Assembly (NCBI RefSeq): GCF_042660705.1
Contig: NZ_JBHSUQ010000002.1
Strand: one strand, 5' to 3'
Source: Undibacterium_A arcticum
Lineage (GTDB): Bacteria; Pseudomonadota; Gammaproteobacteria; Burkholderiales; Burkholderiaceae_D
Length of the DNA: 64,000 bases
The translations under genes and the position numbers were made by a program. The stretch's first letter is position 1; the number at the start of each line of letters is the position of its first letter. Below are positions 48,620 to 58,162 of this stretch, piece after piece. Under the pieces are notes generated by a model, which was not told the origin of the DNA, did no database searches, and saw only the letters and a program-made list of their open reading frames with translations.

Positions 48620-49234
48620 TCAGGCTGCTACTAATTCGCCAATTGCCTGTCGGGTTTGCGTCAGCGCATCGGCCACCGCCGCGTCGCCCATCGCCAGCCC
48701 TTCGGTATGAATGAAGGTGATGTCGGTCAGACCGATAAAGCCCAGCACCGCACGCAGATACGTTTCGTGGAAATCCATCGACTTGGCCGGGCCTTGACTA
48801 TAAACGCCGCCGCGCGAGGTAAAGATATACACCTTCTTACCCTGAACCATGCCAACCGGGCCGGTTTCAGTGTATTTGAATGTCAAGCCAGCGCGGGCCA
48901 CATGGTCGATCCAGGCCTTCAGTGTCGAGCTGACGGAGAAGTTGTACATCGGCGCGCCGAGCACAATGGTATCGGCGCTCAGCAGTTCAGCCACCAGGTC
49001 ATCGGACAATTGCACAGTCTGCGCCTGTTCTGGGGAACGTTGCTCTGCCGGCGTAAAGAACGCTCCCATCATTTGTTCGGTCAGGTGCGGCACTGGGTTG
49101 GCTGCCAGATCGCGCTCGACGATCATATCGGCAGGCTGGACGGCCTGCCATTTACTCAGGAATTCAGCGGTCAGCTGACGGGAAATGGAACCTGTATTGC
49201 GGACACTGCTATTGATGTGAAGAATGGTTGCCAT
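48620..49234 (-). CDS. azoR: FMN-dependent NADH-azoreductase / quinone reductase (AcpD family)
   Basis: A 204-residue flavodoxin-like enzyme: ILHINSSVRNTGSISRQLTA for FMN phosphate binding, APMYNFSVSSTLKAWIDHVA and YIFTSRGGVYSQGPAKSMDF. AzoR-type enzymes reduce azo dyes and, physiologically, quinones by two electrons. It is first in the module B minus-strand set azoR, DoxX, pirin, the same functional combination as the E. coli YhaJ-linked genes. Confidence 0.93.
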   Translation of the reverse strand: MATILHINSSVRNTGSISRQLTAEFLSKWQAVQPADMIVERDLAANPVPHLTEQMMGAFFTPAEQRSPEQAQTVQLSDDLVAELLSADTIVLGAPMYNFSVSSTLKAWIDHVARAGLTFKYTETGPVGMVQGKKVYIFTSRGGVYSQGPAKSMDFHETYLRAVLGFIGLTDITFIHTEGLAMGDAAVADALTQTRQAIGELVAA

Positions 49235-49329
49235 GATAGGTAAGCCTTTTAAAAGTGGAGTTGCGGGATGCAATCAATGACTGCGCACGGACAATCACGA
49301 TGAGGAAGTATCTGATGCAGATGCAGTGG

Positions 49330-49716
49330 TTACCGCTTGGCTACGGGCTGCTCACGTTGCAGCACCAGCAACATGCCGCCGACGATCGCCAGGTTCTTGA
49401 GGAACTGCGTCAACTGGTTCTGGAAGCTCGCTGCATCGGCGCTCCAGAAGGCATGGAAAACGAAAGTGACGGGGATCAACAGCGCCAATACCAGCGCCGA
49501 CCAGCGCGCCTGCCATCCGGTGATCAACATCAAGCCGCCACCGATTTCAATCACGATCGTTATTGCCAGTAACAGGCCGGCGAGCGGCAGGCCGGAACTC
49601 GCCATCCAGCCCGCCACGTACGCAAAGCCAATGATTTTGTAAATGCCGGAAATGAAGAATAATGCGCCGAGGAAAGCACGGCCGAGGGGGTAAGACAGTT
49701 TCGATACATTTTGCAT
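49330..49716 (-). CDS. DoxX family membrane protein (module B)
   Basis: A 128-residue, four-helix DoxX protein from the ATG at 49716 (MQNVSKLSYPLGRAFLGALF), with FISGIYKIIGFAYVAGWMAS and EIGGGLMLITGWQARWSALV. Because the pirin upstream is frameshifted, the raw sequence reads as one pirin-DoxX polypeptide; the separate start here is the likely real one. 28 bases separate the restored pirin stop from this gene. Confidence 0.9.
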   Translation of the reverse strand: MQNVSKLSYPLGRAFLGALFFISGIYKIIGFAYVAGWMASSGLPLAGLLLAITIVIEIGGGLMLITGWQARWSALVLALLIPVTFVFHAFWSADAASFQNQLTQFLKNLAIVGGMLLVLQREQPVAKR

Positions 49717-49744
49717 GGCAATCTCCTGATATGGTTGGACGGAA

Positions 49745-50445
49745 TTAATAAGGCAAATCGAATAACAAGACTTCGGCCGCTTCGGCCTGACCAAGAGTGA
49801 GCAGGTTTCCTTGGTCACTTTCAGTGCGTCGCCGGTCGCCAGTGCGACACCGTTCACGGTCAGTTGCCCGCGCACCACATGCAGGTATGCGGTGCGGCCG
49901 GGTGCGAGTTGGTGCTGGACTTGATCATCACCGTTCAGGATCGATGCATAAATTGCCGCATCCTGATGGATCAGCACCGAGTCGGCACGGCCGTCCGGCG
50001 AGGCGATCAGGCGCAACTGGCCCTTTTTCGACTCTGGATTGAAGTGCTTCTCTTCATATCCTGGCGCAATCCCTTGCACGTTGGGTTCAATCCAGATCTG
50101 GAGGAAATGCACCAGTTCTGACCGGGAATGATTGAACTCGCTGTGCCGCACCCCGGTTCCCGCAGTCATGCGTTGAACGTCGCCATAATGCAATACCGAG
50201 CCGGTGCCCATGCTGTCCTTGTGTTCCAGCGCGCCGTCGAGTACATAGGAGATGATCTCCATATCACGGTGCCCATGGGTACCGAAGCCTTGGGCCGGTT
50301 GCACGCGATCCTCGTTGATCACGAGCAGAGGACCGAAACCGGTGTGTTGCGGGTCCTGGTAGTGACCGAACGAAAAGGTGTGGTGCGAATGCAGCCAACC
50401 GTGATTGGCAATCCCACGATCCTCACTTTTGCGAATTTGTAACAT
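49745..50445 (-). CDS. Pirin family protein (YhaK-like, module B), frameshifted near 3' end
   Basis: A pirin of about 233 residues: GFGTHGHRDMEIISYVLDGA and GTGVRHSEFNHS carry the metal ligands His, His, His, Glu. Near 49806 a T3/A3 run lacks one base; with it the C-terminus would read LTLGQAEAAEVLLFDLPY and stop at 49745. Divergent from the LysR gene at 50647. YhaK-type pirins are redox-sensitive cytoplasmic proteins. Confidence 0.88.
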
Positions 50446-50519
50446 CAGGTTCTCCTTCGGTTCCTTGTTGACACCATCGAACGATACCGAGATGGGTCAT
50501 GGTTAATTGCAAGTGCGAT

Positions 50520-50538
50520 AATTTCGAACAATGAAATT
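50520..50538. promoter_or_regulatory. Inverted repeat in pirin/LysR divergent promoter
   Basis: AATTTC-gaacaat-GAAATT, midway between the pirin start (50445) and the LysR start (50647). A 19-base LysR-type operator candidate. Confidence 0.45.
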
Positions 50539-50633
50539 TGCTAATATTCTTGCTGTTACCTCAGAAATTCCAATGAATCGGATTATGCTCGTGTAGAAAC
50601 CAAAAGAAAAACGGAAAATTTACCACTCTATGA

Positions 50634-50646
50634 TCGAAAATATCGA
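50634..50646. promoter_or_regulatory. TCGAAA-A-TATCGA, operator-like palindrome abutting LysR start
   Basis: One mismatch from the perfect palindromes at 22605 and 38180. It ends at the base before the LysR ATG, so binding here would be autoregulatory. Confidence 0.45.
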
Positions 50647-51564
50647 ATGTTAAAATTAAGCCTCGAAGCGCTGCAGATCATCGACGCGATTGACCGTCGC
50701 GGCTCGTTCTCGGCAGCTGGTAAGGAGTTGCACCGGGTTCCTTCGACCATTTCTTACACAGTCGCCAAGCTCGAAGACGATCTCGGCGTACAAGTATTCG
50801 AACGCATTGGGCCGAAAGTCAGCCTGACGCGCGCCGGACAAGAGTTGCTGAAGGAAGGACGCTACCTGCTCAAGGCGGCGGGAGATTTGGAATCGCGCGT
50901 CAGGCGGGTCGCTTCTGGCTGGGAAACTGAACTATCCATCGGGATGGATTCGCTGTTTTCTCCAATTGGGCTGAAGGACGATATCGATGCCTTCTACGAG
51001 ATTGCCGATCAGACGCGCTTGCGTATCGTGCATGAGGCGCTATCCGGTACATGGGAAGCGTTACTGGACCGACGGGTTGATTTGCTGATCGGCGCCGCGG
51101 GTGAAGGCCCATCCGGCGGTGGCTATATCGCCGTGCCTATGGGGTCCATTCCCTTCATCTTCGCCGTAGCGCCAACGCATCCATTGGCCAAAGCTCCTGA
51201 ACCTCTCGACACAGCAGAACTACGTGCTCATCGCGCGATCTCGGTCGCGGATTCGGCACGAAAATTACCGCCGCGCACGGTGGGACTGGTATTCGGTCAG
51301 GACACACTGACCGTGTCCGATATGCGAAACAAGTATGAATTCCAGCTCGCAGGACTTGGATTCGGCTTTCTGCCGGAACCTACCGCGCGCACCGCGCTTG
51401 CGGACGGCTTGCTGATCGAGAAAAAGGTGCACGAGCCAAAGCCGGTCGAAACGTTTTATCTTGCTTGGCGTACCGGCGAAGACGGCGCGGCATTAAAATG
51501 GTGGATCGATCGCGTCCAGAAAAAGGAAATGCTGGAGCGACTGATGCTATCGCCCGGACACTGA
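50647..51564 (+). CDS. LysR-type regulator of module B (YhaJ-like)
   Basis: An intact 305-residue regulator. Helix-turn-helix: LSLEALQIIDAIDRRGSFSA and HRVPSTISYTVAKLEDDLGV; the effector domain begins near residue 90 and ends ERLMLSPGH. It shares the VPSxxSY helix with the module A and C LysR proteins and is duplicated in part at 22618. It is divergent from pirin, as expected for local control of pirin-DoxX-azoR. Confidence 0.93.
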   Translation: MLKLSLEALQIIDAIDRRGSFSAAGKELHRVPSTISYTVAKLEDDLGVQVFERIGPKVSLTRAGQELLKEGRYLLKAAGDLESRVRRVASGWETELSIGMDSLFSPIGLKDDIDAFYEIADQTRLRIVHEALSGTWEALLDRRVDLLIGAAGEGPSGGGYIAVPMGSIPFIFAVAPTHPLAKAPEPLDTAELRAHRAISVADSARKLPPRTVGLVFGQDTLTVSDMRNKYEFQLAGLGFGFLPEPTARTALADGLLIEKKVHEPKPVETFYLAWRTGEDGAALKWWIDRVQKKEMLERLMLSPGH

Positions 51565-51979
51565 TTCATGATTTAACCTCATAGTGAGAGCTGACGGAGA
51601 ACGTCACGATAAGATGCCCTTCCCTGATAGTTTTTTCCTCTAGCAGCCGAAGCGCCATCGAACAGTCGGCACGATTTGGCAAGACAGGAAAGTGGTTGCC
51701 AAAGTCAGGGCTAGCTGCCACTCCGTTACACAGCAGTCTGGCACCGTCAATGAGACTCACCCGTCCTGTCACTTTCAATTCACTGAGTCCGCCGTTACCA
51801 ATGCGCTCAAGTGGTACATTATTTACACGCGATTCATACTCCGTCGTCCACTTTTCAGGAAAACATGATGTTTTCTTATCTTCAGGACAAAATTCCAGTT
51901 ACCGTCAAAAAGTGCATTAAGGCTTACGGTACACTGTTGACCGCGCTGGCTCAAACAATCTGCCCCTACGGTGCCTGAC
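51565..51979. other. Intergenic, nothing convincing
   Basis: 415 bases. A short hairpin, TGACG-gagaa-CGTCA (51592-51606), follows the LysR stop and may end its transcript. No gene is supported; the promoter of the following lipid-transport operon should lie here. Confidence 0.45.
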
Positions 51980-53104
51980 ATGGCATCTACCGTTACACCG
52001 CCAGGGTTAGAACGGGTGATCGATCCCGATGGCACGAACCGGATTGAAGTAAGTGGCACTTGGTTGCTACGCGCCATTTTGCCGCATGCGGCTACATTGC
52101 GCCCTCAGTTAGCTGACTATGCCAGGGACAGCAATGCCCAATGGGATCTGCGCGCCATCCAGCAACTGGACGCTGCGGGGGCGCTTTTTCTATGGCGTAT
52201 GTGGGGGCGCCGACTGCCGAGCATGATGCTCAGGCCCGAGTACGAAGGCGTGTTCACTGATCTGGCCAGCAAACAATTTCCCGTTCCGCCGGAGGTGCCG
52301 CGAGATCCCTTGAAATTGCTGGTTAGCCTTGGACAGGCATTGCTATCGTTTGGCGAGAATTTGTACGCGATCACACTGTTGGCCGGCAATCTCCTGCTCG
52401 ATAGTCTGTACCTGGTTCGCCACCCATCCAACATTCCCTGGCGTGAGATTTCCGCAAATATTCATCGCACCGGCAGTCAGGCACTCGCCATTACTGCCCT
52501 CGTGGGATTTCTTGTTGGGGTTGTGCTGAGTTATTTGTCGGCCATCCAATTAAAGAACTATGGTGCTGACGTTTTCATCATCAATATTCTCGGGCTCGGC
52601 ATCGTGCGGGAACTGGGACCGATATTAGCGGCTATCTTGGTGGCCGGGCGCTCTGGTTCGTCGATGACGGCACAGCTTGGGGTGATGCGGGTGACGCGCG
52701 AGCTAGATGCTTTGGCGGCGATGGGTATTTCGCATACACAACGATTGGTGCTGCCCAAGATAGTGGCGCTTGCGATCACACTTCCGCTGTTGGTACTGTG
52801 GAGCGATATAGCAGCCTTGATTGGCGGAATGCTGTCGGCAGATGTACAGCTCGGCATCGGTTATCGCCAATTTCTGCATGGCCTGCCAGCAGCGGTTCCA
52901 ATTGCAAACCTGTGGCTCGGCGCGGGTAAGGGAGCAGTGTTCGGAATTCTGACTGCATTAATTGCTTGTCATTATGGACTGCAAATCAAGCCGAACACCG
53001 AGAGTTTAGGAGCTAGCACCACCGATTCAGTCGTTACGTCCATCACCATCGTCATCATTGTGGATGCGATTTTCGCAGTGGTTTTCTCCAACGTGGGATT
53101 CTAA
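51980..53104 (+). CDS. MlaE-type ABC permease with N-terminal STAS-like domain
   Basis: About 374 residues (GTG at 51971 is an alternative start). Residues of about 10-90 resemble a STAS/MlaB-like domain (WDLRAIQQLDAAGALFLWRM). The permease core contains ALVGFLVGVVLSYLSAIQL, GLGIVRELGPILAAILVAGR and VTRELDALAAMGISHTQRLV, hallmark motifs of MlaE. It is the inner-membrane part of a phospholipid or sterol-type ABC transporter with the next two genes. Confidence 0.92.
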   Translation: MASTVTPPGLERVIDPDGTNRIEVSGTWLLRAILPHAATLRPQLADYARDSNAQWDLRAIQQLDAAGALFLWRMWGRRLPSMMLRPEYEGVFTDLASKQFPVPPEVPRDPLKLLVSLGQALLSFGENLYAITLLAGNLLLDSLYLVRHPSNIPWREISANIHRTGSQALAITALVGFLVGVVLSYLSAIQLKNYGADVFIINILGLGIVRELGPILAAILVAGRSGSSMTAQLGVMRVTRELDALAAMGISHTQRLVLPKIVALAITLPLLVLWSDIAALIGGMLSADVQLGIGYRQFLHGLPAAVPIANLWLGAGKGAVFGILTALIACHYGLQIKPNTESLGASTTDSVVTSITIVIIVDAIFAVVFSNVGF

Positions 53105-53105
53105 C

Positions 53106-53915
53106 GTGCCTACAGACAGCATTATTGAGGTAAACGCGGTATGCACCCAGTATGGTGCAACCATTATTCACCGCGACCTTTCCCTAAGTGTGCATTCCGG
53201 CGAAGTGATGGCAATTATTGGTGGGTCGGGCAGCGGTAAGACCACGTTATTGCGCCTCATGTTAGGACTAGAGGCGCCGAGTCGTGGCACGATCAAGGTG
53301 TTTGGCTTGCCGTTGCAAGGTTGTCCGGTCGCCGACCTTCGACAGGCGCGCAATCGATGGGGTGTCTTGTTTCAGGAGGGAGCGCTGTTTTCCGCATTGA
53401 GTGTGTATGACAATGTGGCCCTGCCGCTGCGTGAACTGAAGGCGCTTCCCGAAGATGTGATTCGCGAACTGGTCATGATGAAGCTCGACCTCGTTGAGAT
53501 CGACACGATGAGCATGAACAAAATGCCTGCCGAACTTTCGGGCGGCATGGTCAAGCGGGTCGCTCTGGCACGGGCCTTGGCGCTCAATCCAGAACTCTTG
53601 TTCCTCGACGAACCCACGGCAGGGCTCGATCCTGAACGTAGCCATGGCTTTGTACAACTCATCGAGTCACTGCGTCGCGCCCTGAATCTTACCGTCGTTA
53701 TGGTGACGCACGACGTGGATACATTAATGGCGCTCTCCGACAGGGTTGCGGTACTCGCGAATCAACAACTTTTGACGGTGGGACCGTTGTGGGAGATCGT
53801 GCAACATCCAGATCCTTTTGTGCAGAATTTTTTTCTCGGACATCGAAAACGCTGCGAGCAGGAAAACGTCAAGGATTTTCGCGACAAGTTGGCGGTTGGT
53901 CTGCATACCGCGTAA
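53106..53915 (+). CDS. MlaF-type ABC ATPase
   Basis: 269 residues from a GTG one base after the permease stop codon. Walker A GGSGSGKT, signature ELSGGMVKRVALARAL and Walker B LLFLDEPTAGLDPERS. The sequence GVLFQEGALFSALSVYDNVA is diagnostic for MlaF/Ttg2A. 15 bases to the MCE gene. Confidence 0.94.
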   Translation: MPTDSIIEVNAVCTQYGATIIHRDLSLSVHSGEVMAIIGGSGSGKTTLLRLMLGLEAPSRGTIKVFGLPLQGCPVADLRQARNRWGVLFQEGALFSALSVYDNVALPLRELKALPEDVIRELVMMKLDLVEIDTMSMNKMPAELSGGMVKRVALARALALNPELLFLDEPTAGLDPERSHGFVQLIESLRRALNLTVVMVTHDVDTLMALSDRVAVLANQQLLTVGPLWEIVQHPDPFVQNFFLGHRKRCEQENVKDFRDKLAVGLHTA

Positions 53916-53930
53916 GAAGGAGGCACTTCA

Positions 53931-54859
53931 ATGGAAAACCGCGCTCATGCCCTGTCGGCGGGACTGTTTCTGGTATTGCTTTGCATTGGGCTTTTGTTGG
54001 TAGCTATCAGGCTAAACGGCGATACCACGGACCAACAGGATTATTTACTCGTATCAAGAACGCCGGTATCCGGTCTAAATCGCAATGCCCCTGTTCGGCT
54101 GCGTGGCGTGGATGTAGGTAAGGTTAAAGATATCCAATTTCCGCGAGCGATCCACATGTGATCCTGATCAGGATCGGTGTGGATAAGGACACACCAATCA
54201 ATAAGGGAACCTATGCACAGCTAAGTTACTTAGGGATCACTGGGCTTTCGTTCGTGCAACTGGATGATGATGGAGACAAACCAGAAAAGCTGTCGTCCAG
54301 TGTTAATGAGCCTGGACGTATCGACATGCGCCCGTCATTTTTCGATCAGGTGGGCAATTCTGGTCAAGAACTGCTGCGTGATACGGGCCAGGCGGCAAAA
54401 CGTGTGAATAAACTTCTCAATGACGAAAATCTGAATGACTTGTCGCTCACGATATCCAATCTCAAGACCGCTTCGGGCCGGATCGCCGACCTTGCCACCG
54501 AACTTCAACCAACCCTGAAGGCGCTCCCGGCAATCACCGCCCGGACCGACAAAGCTTTGTCGCGAGTGGATCCGCTACTCGCCAATCTCAACAGCCTTAC
54601 ACAGGATGTGCGGGTCCGGGTCGATACTCTGGATCACATTGGACGAAGTGCAGACGACGTGGGGCAGACGAGCCAGGCTTTAAAAGATTCTCTTCCGCAA
54701 TTGCACGGCATGATCAATGACTTTTCTCGTAGCTCTCATGTGCTGGACCGCGTGCTATCGGACGTCCAGCAGCAACCACAAAGTTTATTGTTCGGGCGAA
54801 CACCAGGACTACCCGGCCCCGGTGAACATGGATTTGTCGCGCCGCCTGATGCACATTAA
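53931..54859 (+). CDS. MlaD-type MCE-domain protein, frameshifted
   Basis: About 309 residues. One N-terminal membrane helix (AHALSAGLFLVLLCIGLLLV) and an MCE domain (LVSRTPVSGLNRNAPVRLRG, VDVGKVKDI) break at about 54145-54155. The next frame resumes VILIRIGVDKDTPINKGTYA and LSYLGITGLSFVQL, then a long coiled coil, and a C-terminus ending HGFVAPPDAH. It tethers the lipid-transfer tunnel. No outer-membrane lipoprotein (PqiC/VacJ-type) follows. One indel explains the break. Confidence 0.87.
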
Positions 54860-55240
54860 TTCATTGCGCCCCTATTCTGTCGCAATCGAAATCGCGCTTC
54901 ATCCCGCTGACAATTCTCCGCCTCTTTCGCAGATCGCCGGAGGAATTTTAATGCCGTATGGTGGTTTAAGTTGAAAAAATGCTGGCGAACGGTGATCGCT
55001 CACGCTGTAATGATTGCGGAATTTGGCCAACCATGAATTTTCCAGCTCGGCCCAATTTAGCGATTCGCCAATATTGGGCTCAGCAATGAAGCAATCAATA
55101 AATGGCAGCACAGAAAAATTCCTGACAGCAGGCACCATTCCACAGCGCGACTGACTCATGAACAAAGTCATTCCATTTTGCTTGATTGCTCCTATACTTT
55201 TCTGGTGGCGGCATCGTCAACGCTAACCAACATTTGAGAT
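54860..55240. other. Intergenic, weak minus-strand frame only
   Basis: 381 bases. A 90-codon frame on the minus strand (54899-55171) has no ribosome-binding site or recognisable family and is not called. The promoter of the nitroreductase probably lies near 55150-55230. Confidence 0.4.
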
Positions 55241-55876
55241 ATGACCATGAGCAACCAACTGAGCGAAGACGGACTTGATCTCCTATTTTTCAAGGCGCGC
55301 ACGCACAATGCCTGGCTAGATAAGCCGGTGAGTGACGATACCTTGCACCGCCTCTATGACATCATGAAATGGGGGCCGACCAGTGCCAATTGTTCTCCGG
55401 CGCGAATTTTATTCCTGCGCACGCCCGAAAGTAAAGAGCGACTACGGCCGGCGTTGGCACCGGGCAATGTGGAGAAGACCATGGCAGCACCGGTCACGGC
55501 CATCATCGGCTACGACGGAAAATTTTTTGAGCTATTGCCAAAACTATTTCCACATGCGGATGCACGCGCCTGGTTCGCCGATACCCCAGAACTCGCAGAG
55601 GTTACTGCCAGGCGGAACAGTTCGCTGCAGGGAGCCTACTTCATGATCGCGGCGCGCGCCCTCGGATTGGACTGTGGACCGATGTCCGGATTCGACCAAA
55701 CGAAAGTGGACCATGAGTTCTTCCCGGACTCGAAGCGAGTGAACTTCGGGTATGAGTATTTTCCGGACAGCCACATCAAGACCAACTTCCTGTGCAACCT
55801 AGGCTACGGAGATCCAACTAAACTTTTCGCGCGCAGCCCTCGCCTCGATTTCGATGAGGCATGCAAACTACTTTGA
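55241..55876 (+). CDS. Nitroreductase family protein (RutE/malonic semialdehyde reductase-like)
   Basis: A 211-residue FMN enzyme: DLLFFKARTHNAWLDKPVSD and MKWGPTSANCSPARILFLRT are the RutE-group N-terminus; ALGLDCGPMSGFDQTKVDHE and INFLCNLGYG-like TNFLCNLGYGDPTKLF close the FMN site. RutE reduces malonic semialdehyde; relatives reduce nitroaromatics or quinones. A stand-alone gene, with an in-frame ATG at 55247 as an alternative start. Confidence 0.9.
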   Translation: MTMSNQLSEDGLDLLFFKARTHNAWLDKPVSDDTLHRLYDIMKWGPTSANCSPARILFLRTPESKERLRPALAPGNVEKTMAAPVTAIIGYDGKFFELLPKLFPHADARAWFADTPELAEVTARRNSSLQGAYFMIAARALGLDCGPMSGFDQTKVDHEFFPDSKRVNFGYEYFPDSHIKTNFLCNLGYGDPTKLFARSPRLDFDEACKLL

Positions 55877-56012
55877 TCCGGAAGCCGAGATTCATAGCGT
55901 TTTGAAACAAGGTATCCATTACGTTCGATAAGGCGTAGGGGAAGACGGTCTCGTTATTATTGGAAAAAATACTTCACCGTAAATATCGATATGGCGTAAG
56001 CGGCTAGGGAAG

Positions 56013-56385
56013 TCATCTTGACGCGAACTGCCAATAATAAATGCACTCTATGTGTTGGCTTGCAAGTTGGGATGCCAGTGGTGCGGTAATAGCGTTGCGA
56101 TCTCGCTTGCGCGTGAGCACATCTTTCAGATAGGCGTACGGATCGTGCCCGTTGAGTTTGGCAGATTGAATCAAGCTCATGATCGCGGCGGCCCGCTGCC
56201 CAGCTCGCAGCGATCCTGCGAACAGCCAATTACCGCGACCAATTGCGACCGGCCGTATCTGATTCTCGATGATGTTATTGTCTATGGGTACACTCCCATT
56301 GCCTAGGAAGCGCACGAGCGCATTCCAGCGTTTGGGGCTGTAGTCCAATGCTTTGGCGATCGCCGGCTGGTGCAACAACAGTTCG
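56013..56385 (-). mobile_element. IS66-family remnant (3' end of tnpC)
   Basis: About 120 codons of the IS66 transposase C-terminus: IDNNIIENQIRPVAIGRGNW and AGQRAAAIMSLIQSAKLNGH. No tnpA, tnpB or other end was seen. It is joined to the LacI gene. Confidence 0.8.
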
Positions 56386-57146
56386 TCGACAAGCTGCGCC
56401 TGGCGCCGGCGTCGGCCGGCATGCGCGCCGCCCCGGGCTCGCCGCGCTTCGGGGTGGCTGGCGGCGCGCGCGACGAGCCGATGTCGACCCTGCGCTTCTG
56501 GCGCTGGATGTACATCGGCATCGGGCGCCGCCATCGCCGCGACGAAGCCTTCCTTGCGCAGGTAGCCGGTCGACAGGTTCTGCGGGCCGACCAGGTGGAC
56601 GATACGGCGGTGGCCGAGCGCCGCCAGGTGGTTCACCGCCAGCAGCATGCCGTCGGCCTCGTCGCTGACCACGCTGGAGACGCGGCTGGCGTCCTCGCGG
56701 CGGTTGACGGTGACGGTCGGCACGCCGGAGGCCAGGCAGTAGTCGAGGATCGTATCGTTGCGGGTGGCGGTCGCCAGGATCAGCGCATCGACCTGGCGCG
56801 CCAGCAGCTGGTCGACCACGAAGCGCTGCTGCACCCTGTCGTCGCCGGCGTTGGCGACGTAGCCTTCCTGGCGCAGCGCATCCTCGATGCCCATCAGGAT
56901 AGGCGGGAACACGGCGTTGGTGATGTCGGGCAGCACCACGCCGATGATGTTGGACTTGCGCGTGACCAGCGTCGACGCCGAGCGGTTCGGCCGGTACCCC
57001 ACCCGCTTGGCCTCGGCCAGGATGCGGTCCGCCACTTCGACACTGACCTTCGAGCGGTTCTGCGGATTGATCACGCGCGACACGGTCGACAGGTGCACGC
57101 CGGTGGCGGTGGCCAGGTCCCTCAAAGTTGGAGTCTTGCTTGTCAT
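56013..57146 (-). pseudogene. LacI-family regulator truncated and fused in frame to IS66 transposase end
   Basis: The first 205 or so codons are a LacI regulator: LRDLATATGVHLSTVSRVIN with the hinge RPNRSASTLVTRKSNIIGVV, and an effector domain to GYLRKEGFVAAMAA. After about 45 low-similarity codons the same frame becomes the C-terminus of an IS66 TnpC transposase (KALDYSPKRWNALVRFLGNG, NQIRPVAIGRGNWLFAGSLR). The result is a 377-residue chimera that should lack half of the sugar-binding domain. Confidence 0.82.
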
Positions 57147-57203
57147 CGAACTCTCACGTCGTTAGTCGGCAAACCATATCACGAACATCGGCAGGCCCTT
57201 TCG

Positions 57204-58148
57204 CTAGCCGACGGGCCGGCGGGCGTCGAGCAGCGCCGCGCGGCTGACCGCACTTTGCATCTGCTCCAGCCACCACTGCAACGCCCGCCCCTGCGCTCCC
57301 TTGCCGCTGTCGCGCCAGGCGTAGCAAAACCGCAGCTCATGGTCGGCGCGCTCGACCCGCTTGACCACCAGTTTGCCGCTGTCGATATACGGTTGGGCGA
57401 GGGACTTCGGCAGGAAGCCGACGCCCAGCCCGCGGATCTGCGCATCGACCTTGGCCGCCATGTCGGAGACGGTAAACACGTCCTGCCCGGTCAGCATACC
57501 GACGGTCAGCCCGCCGCCGCGTTCGACAGAGTCGGCCAGCGCCACCGCGCGGTAATTGCGGATCAGATCGTCGCTGAGCGGCTCGCTGGCCCGCGCCAGC
57601 GGATGATTCGCGCCCACCGCTAACACGAAACCCACCGTGCCCAGCGGCCGCCGTTGCAGCCCGACCGTCACTTTGGCATCTAACACCACGCCGAGCGCCA
57701 AGTCGGCCTGGCCGGAGGTCAGCGCTTCGAGCGTGCCGGACAAAGTTTCGTCGCGCAGCTTCAGGCGGGTAGGCGGGTTCAGCGCAAAGAACGCCTCGCA
57801 TAGCTCCATCATGGTGACGCGGTTGATGATGCTGTCGACCGAAATCGTCAGCTGCGACTCCCAGCCGGTGGCGACCCGCTTGACGCGGTTGGCCACCGCG
57901 TCGATGTCGACCAGCAGGCGGGCGCCCTCGCGCAGCAACTCCTTGCCCGCCTCGGTCAGGCGCGCCTGGCGCGAACTGCGGTCGAACAGCAGCACGTCGA
58001 GCGCATCCTCGATGATGCGCACCCGGTACGTCAGCGCGCTCGGCACCATGTTGCTGGCGCGCGCCGCGGCGGCGAAGCTGCCGGTGGTCGCCACCGCCTG
58101 CAGCATCGCCAGCGAGGACGGCGTCAATACATCGCGTGGCGTGATCAT
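57204..58148 (-). CDS. LysR-type regulator of module C
   Basis: 314 residues, intact, start 58148. Helix-turn-helix: LTPSSLAMLQAVATTGSFAA and SNMVPSALTYRVRIIEDALD, the same VPSALxY helix as the module A and B regulators. The effector domain contains LRDETLSGTLEALTSGQADL and GLGVGFLPKSLAQPYIDSGK. Divergent from a pirin gene across a palindrome. Confidence 0.93.
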   Translation of the reverse strand: MITPRDVLTPSSLAMLQAVATTGSFAAAARASNMVPSALTYRVRIIEDALDVLLFDRSSRQARLTEAGKELLREGARLLVDIDAVANRVKRVATGWESQLTISVDSIINRVTMMELCEAFFALNPPTRLKLRDETLSGTLEALTSGQADLALGVVLDAKVTVGLQRRPLGTVGFVLAVGANHPLARASEPLSDDLIRNYRAVALADSVERGGGLTVGMLTGQDVFTVSDMAAKVDAQIRGLGVGFLPKSLAQPYIDSGKLVVKRVERADHELRFCYAWRDSGKGAQGRALQWWLEQMQSAVSRAALLDARRPVG

Positions 58149-58162
58149 GGCTGGCTCCATCC

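Noticed and set aside
54899..55171. 90-codon minus-strand frame after the MCE gene
   Set aside because: No ribosome-binding site, no hydrophobic or conserved pattern, composition unlike its neighbours.
56370..57623. 417-codon plus-strand frame across the LacI and LysR genes
   Set aside because: Antisense shadow in GC-rich DNA; it is rich in His, Arg and Gln and spans the ends of two real minus-strand genes.
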